64,000 nt of DNA from Isoetes taiwanensis (lineage: Eukaryota; Streptophyta; Lycopodiopsida; Isoetales; Isoetaceae). Positions 31,740 through 43,277 of this stretch are shown piece after piece (positions within the stretch are counted from its first letter, which is position 1; each line of letters starts with the position of its first letter). Under the pieces are notes generated by a model. The model did no database searches, was not told the DNA's origin, and was given only the letters and a program-made list of their open reading frames with translations. Position numbers and translations under genes: made by a program. Location of the stretch: the NCBI GenBank assembly GCA_021234155.1, contig JAJEKV010000025.1, positions 1,445,995-1,509,994 on the forward strand, given 5' to 3'.

Positions 31740-34700
31740 CCTAGGTACTGCGAAACCTCCAGCTTAAGCCGATAGCAAAAAGACACTCCCGCCACCACCC
31801 CCAAGCAGTCGGATAGGATAAAGGATGCAGAGAGAAAGGAGAGGAACGAAAAAAGAAGGCCGCTGAACGGAGTATCGAGGAGATGATAGGAACCGGTAGA
31901 AAGTAGGCGCTGAAGGACAGTAACGGGGCATGCGAAGGAAGGCAAGCGGCCAGGGGAGAAAGTAAACCAGGATCCAAAGAGTCTGGTTCAAGCGAGAAGG
32001 AAGCCACACGTTGACGACGAGAACCAGCAGCGCGAGCGAGCCGTGGAGAAGAAAACGAAGCTGAAGAAGAAGAGCCGAAAGCGCCTGCTACGGACGACAT
32101 CAGCTCAATAACCTGAAAAAAGGAAAGGACATTAGAGAAAAAACAATGAAAAGAAAAGCACGCCGCCACGATGACGAATCTAAGGAAGCGCCCCGGCTGG
32201 ATGGCATCAACGCAATGACCTGAAAAAAGGAAGGACATTAGAGAACAAAAACAATGAAAAGAAAGGGGCGCCGCCATGATGACGAATCGAAGGAAGCACC
32301 CTGGCATGCCAACGAGAACGGCAACAAGGCGATGACAAAACAAACCACGTTACGGACCGAAGTTTGTGAATGTGGCTACGGACTGAAGTCCGTGAATGTG
32401 GCTATGATATTCCTTCCGAACCTGTGGCCAATATATCTAGATGGAGATAAGTCAACAAAGGAACCCTTCAACATGGAACCTCAAAAAGAATAAACAATAA
32501 CGATAAATAGGAAGGAAAAATAACAAGTAACTGAGGGAATAAGGCAAAGAGGAAAAAACCTACGCATAGGAATGTAAAAATGCATAGATATAAAGATCGG
32601 ACGAGAAACATGGCGAGGTTGAGTAGAGTCGCACACCACGTAGCGAGCGTGAGAGACGAGGACCGCCAGCAGCCGTCACGCCAAGTGAGGGCAAGGGGCT
32701 CCGAGATGCGCAAAAAAGCGGCAAAGGAAAATACGACGAGAGCAGCGCGGGCCAGAGAGGGAAAAGAAACCGCGGGATGCGGGAAGTGGAGAACAAAAGA
32801 GCGTACATGCTGAGGCACGAGAGGAAAAAAGGTACCAGGGGGGCGAGCCCGACGAGAGGTAGACTGACGAGCCAAAAAGGGTAAAGGTAAAATGGCGGGA
32901 GAGGGAAGTTGAAAATTTGATGAAATTCGCGATGACGACGAGAACCAGCAGCACGAGCGAGCCGTGGGGGAGAAAGCGAAGCGGAGGGAGAAGAGCTGGA
33001 AGTGCCCGCAATAGACGGCATCAGCTCAGTGACCTGAAAAAAGGAAGGACATTAGAGAACAAAAACAATGGAAAGAAAAGCACGCCAGCTACGAGACGAA
33101 GAAAAAGGTCGCCCCCATAAAACAAGTCCTCCACGATGACGAGTCGAAGAAGACACCCCAGCAGGCGAACGAGAAGGACAACGACGAGAAGAAAAGAAAA
33201 CCATGTTAATGCAGACAAGGTTAAAAAATGCAGCCGGTAGCAAGACAAGGCTCCAAGGAGAAATAAGATAAAGAAGAAAACTTATCCTAAGAAAGTGTGA
33301 AAGCATACGCCGCAGAGACAATAACAGGAAAAATGAAAACCCAGGAAATGTCCTGTATGCATAAAATGGGAAAACAACACGAGAAGAAAAACAAGCGAGG
33401 AGATGCATAGAGTGAATAAAATGAGGCCCACATATATGCAATCCCGCTAGAGATCAAGAACACAGAATAATGATCAAGAACCAAAGCAATAAGCTGAAGA
33501 AGAAGAAACTACGCATCGTAATGTGTAAAATGCATAAATGTAAAAACAGACAAAGTGCAACCGAGCACAAAGGCGTCAAGAAATCGTAAACGACATAGGT
33601 GGCAGCATCAGACACACAATACGGGGAATAAAAAGAAATGAAACCACGGTAATACAGGGTACCACCCATGAGAAGACCATAGGAAAATATACACAACCAA
33701 GTTAAGAACCCGATTACAAAATCCCCTAGTTGCATCGACATCCAAGAGAAAAACACAATTGCAAAAGAGAAAAATCCGAAACCCCCATGGGAAAACGTAA
33801 AATTTATAAGATCAGGCGACATATAAATAGTTACATCGACATCCAAAAGAAAAACACAATTGCAAAAGAGAAAAAATCCGAACTACCATGGGAAAATAGA
33901 AAATGTTTAAGATCATGCGACATATAAAGAAACCTCATGGCAACTAAAACCAAAATGGAAAAAGGAACAGAAGAAAAGATATACACAACCCAATCGAGAA
34001 ACCCCATTACAAAATCTCCTAGCGGCATCAACATCCGATAGAAAACACAAGTGCAAAGGAAAAAATCGGAAACAACCATAGGAAAACACAAAATGGATAA
34101 GATCAGGCCACGTATAAATGAAGCACCTGGGCAACCAAAACGAAAAAGGTAAAAAGGAACATACAACCGAGATAAAGGAGGCATAAAGGCAAAGCACTCG
34201 GAAGTATTCCCCAGGCCAGTCAATGTCCGCCCGTGCAACCTGTAAGGCATTGCCAGCCGCTGGATGCAATGCATTCAGATGCGATGTATAAAGGTGGTGA
34301 GCAGTCAACGCCATCTCCGGAGGTGCAAAAGGGTCCTTTTCTAATGGACGAGCCAAGGACAAATCAAAGTGCAATTAAACTAAGACTGAGGAGCCATCTA
34401 TGGCAAGGAAAAATGCCTCAAAAATAACACCACATTAGCGCAAAAACAACGTCAACCACATCAATGTCAAGGGTACCAAAACCAAGGATCAAACCCAAAT
34501 GATGTATAATGATAAGATAAACTGCAATTAAATGCCCACCGAATGGAAAACCAGGCATAAGTCCAGATGCAAAAATTGATATCGAGGACATGCATAGAAG
34601 AAATGCGGTCTAAAAACAATTCGACGTATTGATCAAGGCGAAGAAACCATAGAAATATGCGAATGAGCATGCAAAACAACGTGTAGAAAAACGAATGTGC

Positions 34701-37589
34701 GTAAGTATCCAATGAGACGTAAAGTATAAGAGCAACAACTAATATCACAATGAAAATAATTATTCAAAGACAAAGTGCAACCTGGCAAATGTGGTGAATA
34801 AATCTCGGGCAATCAAAAGAATGAAACCATGAGAATGCAGCATATAAAATAGAAAAACAACAGCACAGCCCGAGGAAACAACACATAGGCCACAGAAAGA
34901 AACTAAAGTAAAAATGCGGGCCAGAACATAAACCAGAAATCAACCGGAATAACCCAGACAACTGTTGAAGAGTGCGGTGCATCAAAAAACAAGAAAACCA
35001 CAAGTGCAAAAAATAAAACCCAACAACTATGGGAAACCTAGAATGAAGAAGATAATACCACCCGAATAACGTATACCACCTGAGCCAAGTGTAGTGCATC
35101 ACACATAAGATACAAACACAAGTGCAAAAGATAAAACCCAAACCACCATGGAAAAATCCTAAATACAGAAAAGAATGCCACATATAACCACATGGGAACC
35201 ACAATATAAAAAATAACATACAAAAGAGATACATGTCGGAGAAATAACACGCAACTGCAACCTACCATGGAAATGGAATGCATGAATGTAAAAAAGACGA
35301 ATGCAACCCGGAAGATGGTGGCCACAAATCTATAGGCAATAAAAAGATAATAAACCAAGAGAATGCAGCGCAGAATTATGAAAACAAGACAACATCCCAA
35401 GTAAACGACCACAAGACGAAAACGAGGTAAAAAGTGAGCCAGAACATAAACAAGAGAAAAACAGCGCGAGGAGAGCATAGACCCATTTAAATAGTATGGT
35501 GCATCGAATCCACGATAAAAACACAAGTGCAAGAAGAAAAATCCGAAAACAACCATGAAAAAGCCTCAAATTCAAAGGATAATGTCACATATATAAAAAC
35601 TAGATGTCCATCAACTTGGAAAAGGTAACATACGAAAGGGATAACATGGGAGGGAAAAACCACCCCCTAAAACAAAAGCCCCTAGATGCCTCATATTCTA
35701 ATGCAATTATGAATAAGACATGAGAAAAACATAACAATCGAAAACCCCGCATAGGAAAAAGAAAAGGGACACCCAAGCACCATAATGTTCCGTATGCCTA
35801 AAAAAAGGAAAACAACGTTCGATAACAACATTGCAAAGGGAAAGTACAACATAGGCAACAAGAGCGACTTGAACCAAATACGCAAAAGAAAAATCAAACC
35901 CCGATAAGGCATAGTAAGTATAACGTCGAAAATACATAAAAATATCAAAAACAATCATGTGAATGCCGATGGTTCATAAGAGGATGCCAACACATAGTGA
36001 AACCCAAAGTTGTCGAATTTAAAAACGCAAAAAAGTAAAAAGCAATAGAAGGAAAGATAGATAAACCCGTTTTCAAAACCATGAAACATCCCGTACATGA
36101 TAAACAACAATACATGATAAACTGATAAACAACAATAACAAGTATGAACCCTTATAAAAATAAGCACAGAGAGAAACCCGAAATAAATCCACGGTGTGTT
36201 GGGCGTTTATGATCCAAAACAGGAAAAACAAAACAATTGTCTGATTTCATATTATTCAAAGAGATGGCACCAACACCCATACCATGCCAAAGCACAAACC
36301 AAAAAACACGGCTCCCCATAAGGCAAAGAAGCTGCAGGCCAAAGGCAAACGCTGTGGAAAGGGAACTGAGGCAAGAAACTCAAAGAGCAACCAGGAAGGC
36401 ATAGAGGGAAGAAACGAATGGCCACAAGCAACATGCAAGCAGATTGAATGGAAGCCGAAAACGAACTGGAGAAAGCATGCAAGAACGAATGGCGCCAAAA
36501 TCCGCAAAATAGCGAGCCCCAAATCGAGAATACAAATGTAAGATTGGTGGGAACCGAACAAAACAAACCATAGGAGAGCCGGACCGCCGGATTCTCGTCA
36601 AGACAAAGAATGAGAAGGAAGGAATACCCCGACCAGAACCTGCATGCCAAGGGGTGAATGAAGCGAAGACAGCGCCCACAATGCAATGAAGGAGCCAGCA
36701 AACTCCAGTTCGACCAAATGGGAGCGAATCGCAGTAAAGGATGATCAGATCAAGGCAATATAGACGAGCAAAGGCTGTGTTGGTGGAAACGGGATCGAAA
36801 AAGAGCGTGATCTTGTCGGCAAAGGAGCGACGATAGAATGGGCTTAAAAGGTCCCGGCCGAGGCCGCTCGCATGTGCGAGAGCTTGGATAGAAGAGCGTG
36901 GTCGGAAAAGCGCAGGGGCACCGAAAACTAAGGAATAAGAACTAAGCAGGAAATGGAACCGGGATCCACTGACAAGCTCACGCAGTAAACGGATTAAGAG
37001 AGGGTGAAATCCAACCAGAGATGAAGATGAAGGGCGGACCCGCAGATGAAACAAGACGCAACCTCCCAAAGCGAAAACAGAAGAAGAATGAAGGGAAAAC
37101 AAGGAAAGAAGGTAGAAGCATGCACAACACAAGCCCCGGCTGCCCCAATACACGAAAATTGCCCCACACAAGAAAAACACAGAGTAGGCCACCGAAACCA
37201 ATCCAACGAATCAACAGAGATCAACCAATACCCAGAAAACGAACCCGAACAAAAATGCAAAACATCCAATCCAGAACATGCAACCATACTGGCCGTCTTG
37301 TGACCATCCAATCCAGAACATGCCGTCTTGTGACCATCGAATAGCCTATGCACCAGAAAACTCAACATGTGAATGACCAGAGAAGAGCCATGCGATTACC
37401 CAGAGAACAATAGAAACAAAAAGAATCTGTGTGATCACGAAGAGAAACGATAGAACAAAAAACTATAGAATAATACTGAGCATGAAAAAGAAGGAAGCGT
37501 ACCTCCTAGGAAGGTGCTGGTGGTGAGGAGGTGGAGAAAGAGACCGGTAGAGAAGCCAGTGAAGAAATCCGTTGGTCGAAGGGCCATTG
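31740..37589 (-). repeat. long purine-rich arm (type B, inverted), noncoding
   Basis: Nearly 6 kb, purine-rich on the plus strand. The first 600 bp mirror 29460-30050. From 33,700 to 35,600 a degenerate module recurs about six times: 'aaaacacaaNtgcaaaagaNaaaa' then 'accatgggaaaa' and 'cacatataa'. Open frames on the minus strand are Phe/Leu/Cys-rich, differ in every repeat and match no domain. 36250-37500 shows no repeat that I can place. Confidence 0.5.
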
Positions 37590-38534
37590 AAGCCACGAGA
37601 GGAGAAGAAAGCCATCGGATCGCCATTCTGGGAAGGGACGAGCGCCTATATTAGGCCTTTTCCGTTTTGGCTCGGTTATCGACGTCTTCTCACAGCAGCT
37701 CTTCTTCTCCTCTCGTGGCTTCCCTCCCTTCCCGCCCTGCTGACGGTGGCGCATGAGTCTTTTTCATTTGTATTTTTTGTTGTTCATACCTCTTTGTTGT
37801 TCTCCACCTGTGAGTGTTGCTATTCTTATGTTTCTGTTCCATCGCCCTCCTACTGTGTTGTTCTCCACCTGCCGGTGATGCTGTTTATTTCCACCTCGAG
37901 AGTGATGCATATTTTTACATAGTGGTTCTCCACCCGCTGGGTGATGCTTTATGCTGTTTATTTCCACCTCGAGGGTGATGCATATTTTTAATGGTTCTCC
38001 ACCTGCTGGGTGATGCTATCTTTTTCTGTTATGTTCTTTTTTCCTCTGTTTTCATTTTCGGACTTTCTTGGTGCAGCTTGTGCTATTTGTTTTCTCTGAC
38101 CATTTACGGGTGTTCTTTTTGGGAGTTTTGTTGGTATTGCTTGCAGGATTCCGCCGTTTTTCGCCGTCTGTTGGGGTCCTGTTCTATTTCTGTTCGCCAT
38201 CATCCCTCTCCTTCGGTTCTCCATGGACACATTCGGGGGTCGCTTTCGCCGTTTGCTGGGGTCGTGCTCTATTTTGTGTTCGCCATCAACTCGTTTCTCT
38301 CTGTTCTCCAGGCAACACATTCAAGGTTGTTGGCGACCATTTCTCATTAGGGTTTTCCTCGAAAACCCGAAAGGGCGGGGTTTTTTATCCCGATGAGAAG
38401 TTGTCGCCATTACCCTTTTATTTTGCCTTGGCACATTTTCTTTTTAGGGGGTAGTCCGATATTGTTCCTATGGTCGGCTCTCTCTCCCTAGTTTCCACAC
38501 ATTGTATACTGCTGCTGTGATGAATGACAAGCCT
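37590..38534 (+). repeat. type B hairpin element, direct copy
   Basis: Begins with only the right half of hairpin 1 (37616-37642). Continues through 'cagcagctcttcttctcc', six small hairpins (37802-38013), the 'ttcggactttcttggtgcag' block, hairpin 2 (38332-38408) and a hairpin 3 whose right arm is deleted (38450-38485). Ends 'gatgaatgacaagcc'. Very similar to 27301-28190. Confidence 0.75.
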
Positions 38535-38581
38535 ATCTATCGGGCGCTTTGTTGGTTTCATGCGAGTCGCAGTGCAAGAAT
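38535..38581 (+). repeat. type A fragment at the right edge of the cluster
   Basis: 'gggcgctttgttggtttcat' followed by the left arm of hairpin 1 (gcaagaat) and then unrelated sequence from about 38581. It marks the end of the hairpin-rich cluster. Confidence 0.7.
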
Positions 38582-38940
38582 TTAAGCTTACCCTACAACA
38601 GACAAGCTTGATCAAATGGTAGCTAATTATATTCTATGAATTCTCCTTGACTGCAAAATTTGTGTTGAGATTTTGATGGAACTATGGATCATGGACTAGT
38701 ATAAAAAGCTGGAGAAATAATGTATGTAGGAAATTGGGACAACATCAGATTATAGAATGTTTTTTTGAGAAAAATGTTCATTTCATATAGAAGCAAAAGA
38801 CAAACAGCAACAGCAATGTCCTCTGCTACCGAGAACTTCACTATGTCAAAGCAAATTGTTTGGAGTTGAGGCGATTGTTGGAGGAATTGGGTTATAAATA
38901 GTCTAGGTCAACTAATCAATAGCATGTGTCGTGAAAAATC

Positions 38941-39921
38941 CAAAAAACACTCGTAGGAAAACATTGTTCCACAATCCAAACATTATAGCAAATTTGACCA
39001 GCTCTGAGAAAGAACCCCACACTTTAGAATTGATTTGCACCAATCGGTCTGCAATGTTCATATTTAGATAAGTCGCAATCAGATTGAATGCTTTTATATA
39101 AACAGGCTCATATCGCCTGCAACTTGATGTTATCCAAATATAGAGGCCATTGCCATGTCGTAACTTGGCTTTTTACCCTTGAAATATAAAGGCCATTGTC
39201 ACTTTGTATTGTAATAAGGCCATGTTCATAGTGCGGGATTGCTATATTTGATCCATTAAGGGATCTGAGCATGTGTGCTGACATGTGTAGGTTATCTGGC
39301 TATCACAGAGCCTTGAATAAATGTATTTATTACATATTATTAATAAAAATAAAAATATCTTGCCTTCAAAAAAAAAAAAAAAGGGCCATGTTGCCACTTT
39401 AATATGTTTATCCTTTAACTACATTTGTGCAAATAATCATGACATTTATAACCATATTCCAAGAAATATTGGGAATAAGACACATTAGAATCTTGTTAAA
39501 TTGTTGGAGGTAAGTGCATATGCATATCATTAAGGGGAAGTGTAAGTTAAGTTCATATTATGCATCTACACATGGTTATAAGTATCATGATTATTTGCAC
39601 AAATGTGGTTAAAGGTCAAACATATTAAAGTGGCATGGCCTTATTATAATACAAAAGGATAATGGCTTTTATATCTCAAGGGTAAACTGCCAAATTATGG
39701 CATGGCAATGGCCTTCATATTTGGATAACTTCAAGACAGGCCGTTGGTTCACAATTTATGAGCCTTCTTAATATAAAAAGCATTCAATTTGATTGTTTAT
39801 CTAAATGTGAACATTGCAGATCGATTGGTGCAAATCAAGGCCAAAGTGTGGGGTTCTTAGAGTTGGTCAAATTTGCTATAATGTTTGGACTGTGGAACAA
39901 TGTTTTTCTACAAGTGTTTTT
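38941..39921. repeat. fold-back (inverted repeat) element
   Basis: The left arm starts 'aaaaaacactcgtagg' and contains 'acattgttccacaatccaaa'. The right arm carries the complement, ending 'caatgtttttctacaagtg'. Further matched pairs are the 'tttgcaccaatcg' block (39037/39823) and 'gcacaaatgtNgttaaagg' near the centre (about 39420 versus 39600). Arms are about 400-480 bp with many substitutions and a short unpaired centre near 39470-39560. A 157 bp insertion interrupts the left arm. No coding sequence. Confidence 0.75.
39227..39383 (+). mobile_element. short poly(A) retroposon (SINE or truncated LINE)
   Basis: 157 bp ending in about 15 A residues, bounded by a perfect 9 bp duplication ggccatgtt (39218-39226 and 39384-39392). 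It interrupts only one arm of the fold-back element, so it is a later insertion. No convincing pol III A and B boxes were seen; a heavily truncated LINE is as likely as a SINE. Confidence 0.75.
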
Positions 39922-40018
39922 CAAATTGTCAGACATTTGAGAATAAAACCTTTTAAGCATTATTCATGGCATCGCTAACATAAATTTATCTAAGTAATTT
40001 GACAACCCCATCATGCAT

Positions 40019-42497
40019 TTACCTCCAACCATCACCAGGGTTGACACTAAGCATTCCTGCCATGACTTTGCCACTTGTCCCCCTCAAGCCATTAATGACA
40101 CGTGACCAAGTTGATCCTAAAGCACCGATAAAATAGTCACAATCTGACGTCATCATAAGATTTACAAATGCGTTATTGCTTGCTTTTAAACGCCCAAGGC
40201 TACTTTCATAGTCGCGCATTGCTGTGCTTCCAACTTGACGAGTAATGTTGGTATAGAAGAATTTCCAATTTGGGTATCCTTTGGCCTCATCTATGACGTT
40301 CTGCAAAATTACATACTAGTTTAGCTAGCAATCTTAAATCATTTTCCTATAGAATTTGCAAATGGGCACCTGCATCTCTGTTGACAACCAGATATTTTGG
40401 ACATTTGGAAATTGCTCTCGCAAATCTTCTGCAAGGTGCATGTATGATTTGAAGTCAAATATTTTCATTTCATCTTGCTTGTCACCTTGTCTCACATGCA
40501 CACTAATAAGAGGCTTGGGAAGCCATGGTCTATGGATAGGATGGTTCCAAACAAGTTTGTTCAAGGCGGTTTTTTTCCTTCTTATAAATGGAATCTAAGG
40601 ACAACATAAGGAACATAATCTACACAAGTTGTCAAACGAAAGGGTACAAGACAAGACCAAATGAATCATACTCTTGGCCATTCAATTGGGAGATTCTCGA
40701 GGACAATTTTTGCAGCACTCCTTCCAAATGATCTATGACGTTCGTTATTCAGCAATGAACAAAGATATTCACTAGGGTAACGTGTAAGGTAGCGAATTGT
40801 CTACACAAAAGATAAGTAAGCTGGTCATTTAAATGAAAGGCAACATGTTAACTTAGTGCATACCTGTGATCTCCACCACATAACATCAATGTGTCCATGC
40901 ATGACAAAGACCTTTCCATTTATTTGCTCTGTTGGTTGCATGTACTCCCATGGTTTGCCCCAAATCCTTAAGAAAGAACAAAGAGCATAAACAAACTTAT
41001 GTGTATATAGCTCCATTTTTCTCTTCCTTTTATTTTTGTTTTTCCCTTTTTATACTTTAATATTTCATGCAAGTCTACGTGTACTCACTCAGGTACTGCA
41101 AATAATCTGTTATCCCCGTCACCCTTTTCCTCACGAAAAGTCCCGTTCTTCCTAGCCTCTTCTTGTGTTCTCAGATACAATGCACGAGCTCGACATTCTT
41201 CTGAAGTCTCTTTTGCAAAGTAACATGTCCAGCTAGCATATTTGGATCCTACATAAGAAAAGGATCAAAGAAAACATATAATGTACAATGCGGACAACCA
41301 ATTTGGAATTGCGTATAATAGGTAGAACATCAACAATAACGCAATAGAACTTCTAGAAAATAGAATGATTAAAATTACCTGTGCATCCTTCATGATCTGC
41401 CCTATTAAAATAACCTAGCACAAGAATTCTATTCTCATTCATGGCGATAGTAAAGAAGGAAGATAGAACAGAGAATTGCGCGCCAATTCCCATTGTAGTG
41501 TAGGCGGTAAAGTTGACTAACAAAAATTTTAGCGAAGGATCATTGCAATCCTTAGGGTGTTGATGTACCCATAGATCCCGCTGAACACGGCGTGTGAAAG
41601 GAAAGTTATCTTCATCTGCACCTAGAATCTAGATCACAATACAAGAGAAATGGATACAGATATGAAAACTAGATTCACTAAGATATAAGCATCAGAAAAC
41701 ATTTTTATCATACTTACCCATGGTGGATATGGACCATGAACTAAGGTTTTATTTTTGGTAAGCATTTCTTCTTCATTGTCATTTGCAATAACATTTTTTC
41801 CAAGCTCAAGCCCTAGAAGTCCCTTCCAGATTGTCCAGGCTGGTCGGTTTCCATTAGGTGCGCGATTATCTAGTCTATTATAGTAAGTGTTTAGTTCTGT
41901 GCAATTTTCCAAGTGTGGTGGATATGGGACACTTGAAAGATTTGTCTCTAAATAAGATTTTTGTGATGACAGATAATATTTGTTCCAAAGACCTAGTAGA
42001 ACTTCAACTTTTAGACCCTTTGCCTCAAACTTGGTCTCATTTCTACAACAATCGATTTTGTTACTTGTCTCTTCCTTGAGCTGAGGTTGATAAGATGATG
42101 CATTTACTATAATTTCCTTCTTCGTCATATCTGTATAGAATGTTGAGCATCAAACAAACCAGGTCTCATCAATCTAGGAAAAAAAATCACAAAGTTTAAT
42201 TTGATCAAGTGGTGTCCTTATGATGCATATAATATGAAATAAAAGGAACAAATGCTAAAAATAATGGTAAAATGCACCTGAATGTTGAGCTATGGCCTTG
42301 AACAAATCCCAAGAAGGCTTAGTATTCCAAGCAAGTAGAAGCGTTAACAGTAAAGCAAAGGCCACACAAAGAATCATGACATTTCCTTGATCTCCATGTT
42401 TGCCTCTACAACGATTCTGTAATTCGCAACGAATCATTACGAACTTAGATTGTATATTTCGACAAGATCCCCCCGAAGGAGTGCTTTGTGCATCCAT
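40019..42497 (-). CDS. alpha-1,6-fucosyltransferase-like (GT23-like) Golgi protein, 8 exons
   Basis: Exons on the minus strand: 42497-42278, 42130-41718, 41628-41379, 41248-41089, 40966-40864, 40800-40672, 40594-40370, 40300-40019, all with GT/AG borders and consistent phase. They give 593 residues from ATG to TAA with no lesion. Residues 1-39 are cytosolic-like, about 40-57 (NVMILCVAFALLLTLLLAW) a single membrane anchor, then a stem with several N-X-S/T sites, as in type II Golgi enzymes. The catalytic part has 'YPPW', 'VQRDLWVHQHP', 'GIGAQ', 'NRADHEGC', 'SKYASWTCYF', and near residue 458 'HVRQGDK', compare the donor-binding HxRR-type motif of alpha-1,6-fucosyltransferases, then 'WLSTEM' and a C-terminal 'DYFIGALGSTWSRV'. 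Substrate is not known; family assignment is from motifs only. It is the only intact host-like gene in the window. Confidence 0.75.
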
Positions 42498-43211
42498 TTG
42501 ATCGGATTACGTTCTTGTAAATCTACCTGGCGAGGCTCAGATTTTAGTGAATTGATCCAGTTATTTTTTATTACTAGCAGCGATCTTGTTTCGTAGCTAG
42601 GACAGAGCTTGAAATTTCAAAAATGAACAGCCGCAATAGGGAAGATTGAAAGGATTCATCCAAGTAGGCGGATGCATAAAAAGTCCTAAAACAGGGAAGA
42701 TTTGATCCCTATAGAGCAGATTTGACCCTGAGAAAATGCAGATTCAAGCGAGAATTGAAAAGATTAGATTCCGGTTCTCTTGTAGCCATCCCAGTTCTGA
42801 GTGCCGCCGTATCTTGCCGCCATAGACATTGCAGTAGCCTATCTTGACGCCATAGCCCTGCAGAGTAATTTAGAGCCACCAAAAAATACACACCAAAAAA
42901 ATACACCAAAAAACACACTAAAAAAAATACCCAAAAAAATAGTAATAATTATACGCCCCTGGTCATCCGCGTCTGTTGAATTCCATCCCTTAAACCAAAA
43001 TTTCAAGTGAGGTTGGCAACACCTAAATTCGAAGAGCCACTTTTGAACTAACCTTGAGAAATTGGCAGTTGGTTCTGGCGCAGATTTGAGGGATTTGGTG
43101 CAAATTCCCCGAAAATGATGGAGAATTATTGATCTAATAAGACTAAAATCAATGCCTCGTACTCGGCGGCTTTACCGATAACTAGTAAAAATGCCCTTGT
43201 ACGTTTCAAAT

Positions 43212-43277
43212 TTACCAAAATGCCCCTAAATACAATATATTTGGAGGGGCACTTTGCTAAAAGGGGCATTTTGGTAA
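43212..43277. repeat. inverted repeat upstream of the glycosyltransferase gene
   Basis: Perfect 16 bp arms TTACCAAAATGCCCCT (43212-43227) and AGGGGCATTTTGGTAA (43262-43277) with a 34 bp loop. About 700 bp upstream of the gene start. Similar words recur just outside (aaaatgcccttgt, aggcatattggtag), so it may be a small MITE remnant. Confidence 0.8.

Larger units (their letters stand above)
22735..38581. repeat. cluster of hairpin-rich noncoding repeats
   Basis: About 16 kb made of at least ten full or partial copies of related noncoding elements in both orientations. Two subfamilies are visible. Type A carries a GCATGC-rich tract and 'tttgctacttattgcgg'; type B carries 'cagcagctcttct' and 'ggtgcagcttgtgc'. 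Both share the order: hairpin 1, a string of small CACC/GGTG hairpins, hairpin 2 with core aacccgaaagggcgggg, 'ttttgccttggcac' or 'ggggtccaaatgat', hairpin 3, then 'gatgaatga(g/c)aagcc' at the end. Type B also has long pyrimidine-rich arms. No domain or terminal repeat typical of known superfamilies was seen. Confidence 0.8.

Noticed and set aside
31741-37201. Many minus-strand open frames of 100-270 codons
   Set aside because: Phe/Leu/Cys/Ser-rich, in different frames in each repeat, with no domain and no conservation between mirrored copies. They come from strand-biased noncoding repeats.
23529-38408. The aacccgaaagggcgggg hairpins look like bacterial terminators or contamination
   Set aside because: They recur in many copies inside plant-type repeats in both orientations, without bacterial genes nearby.
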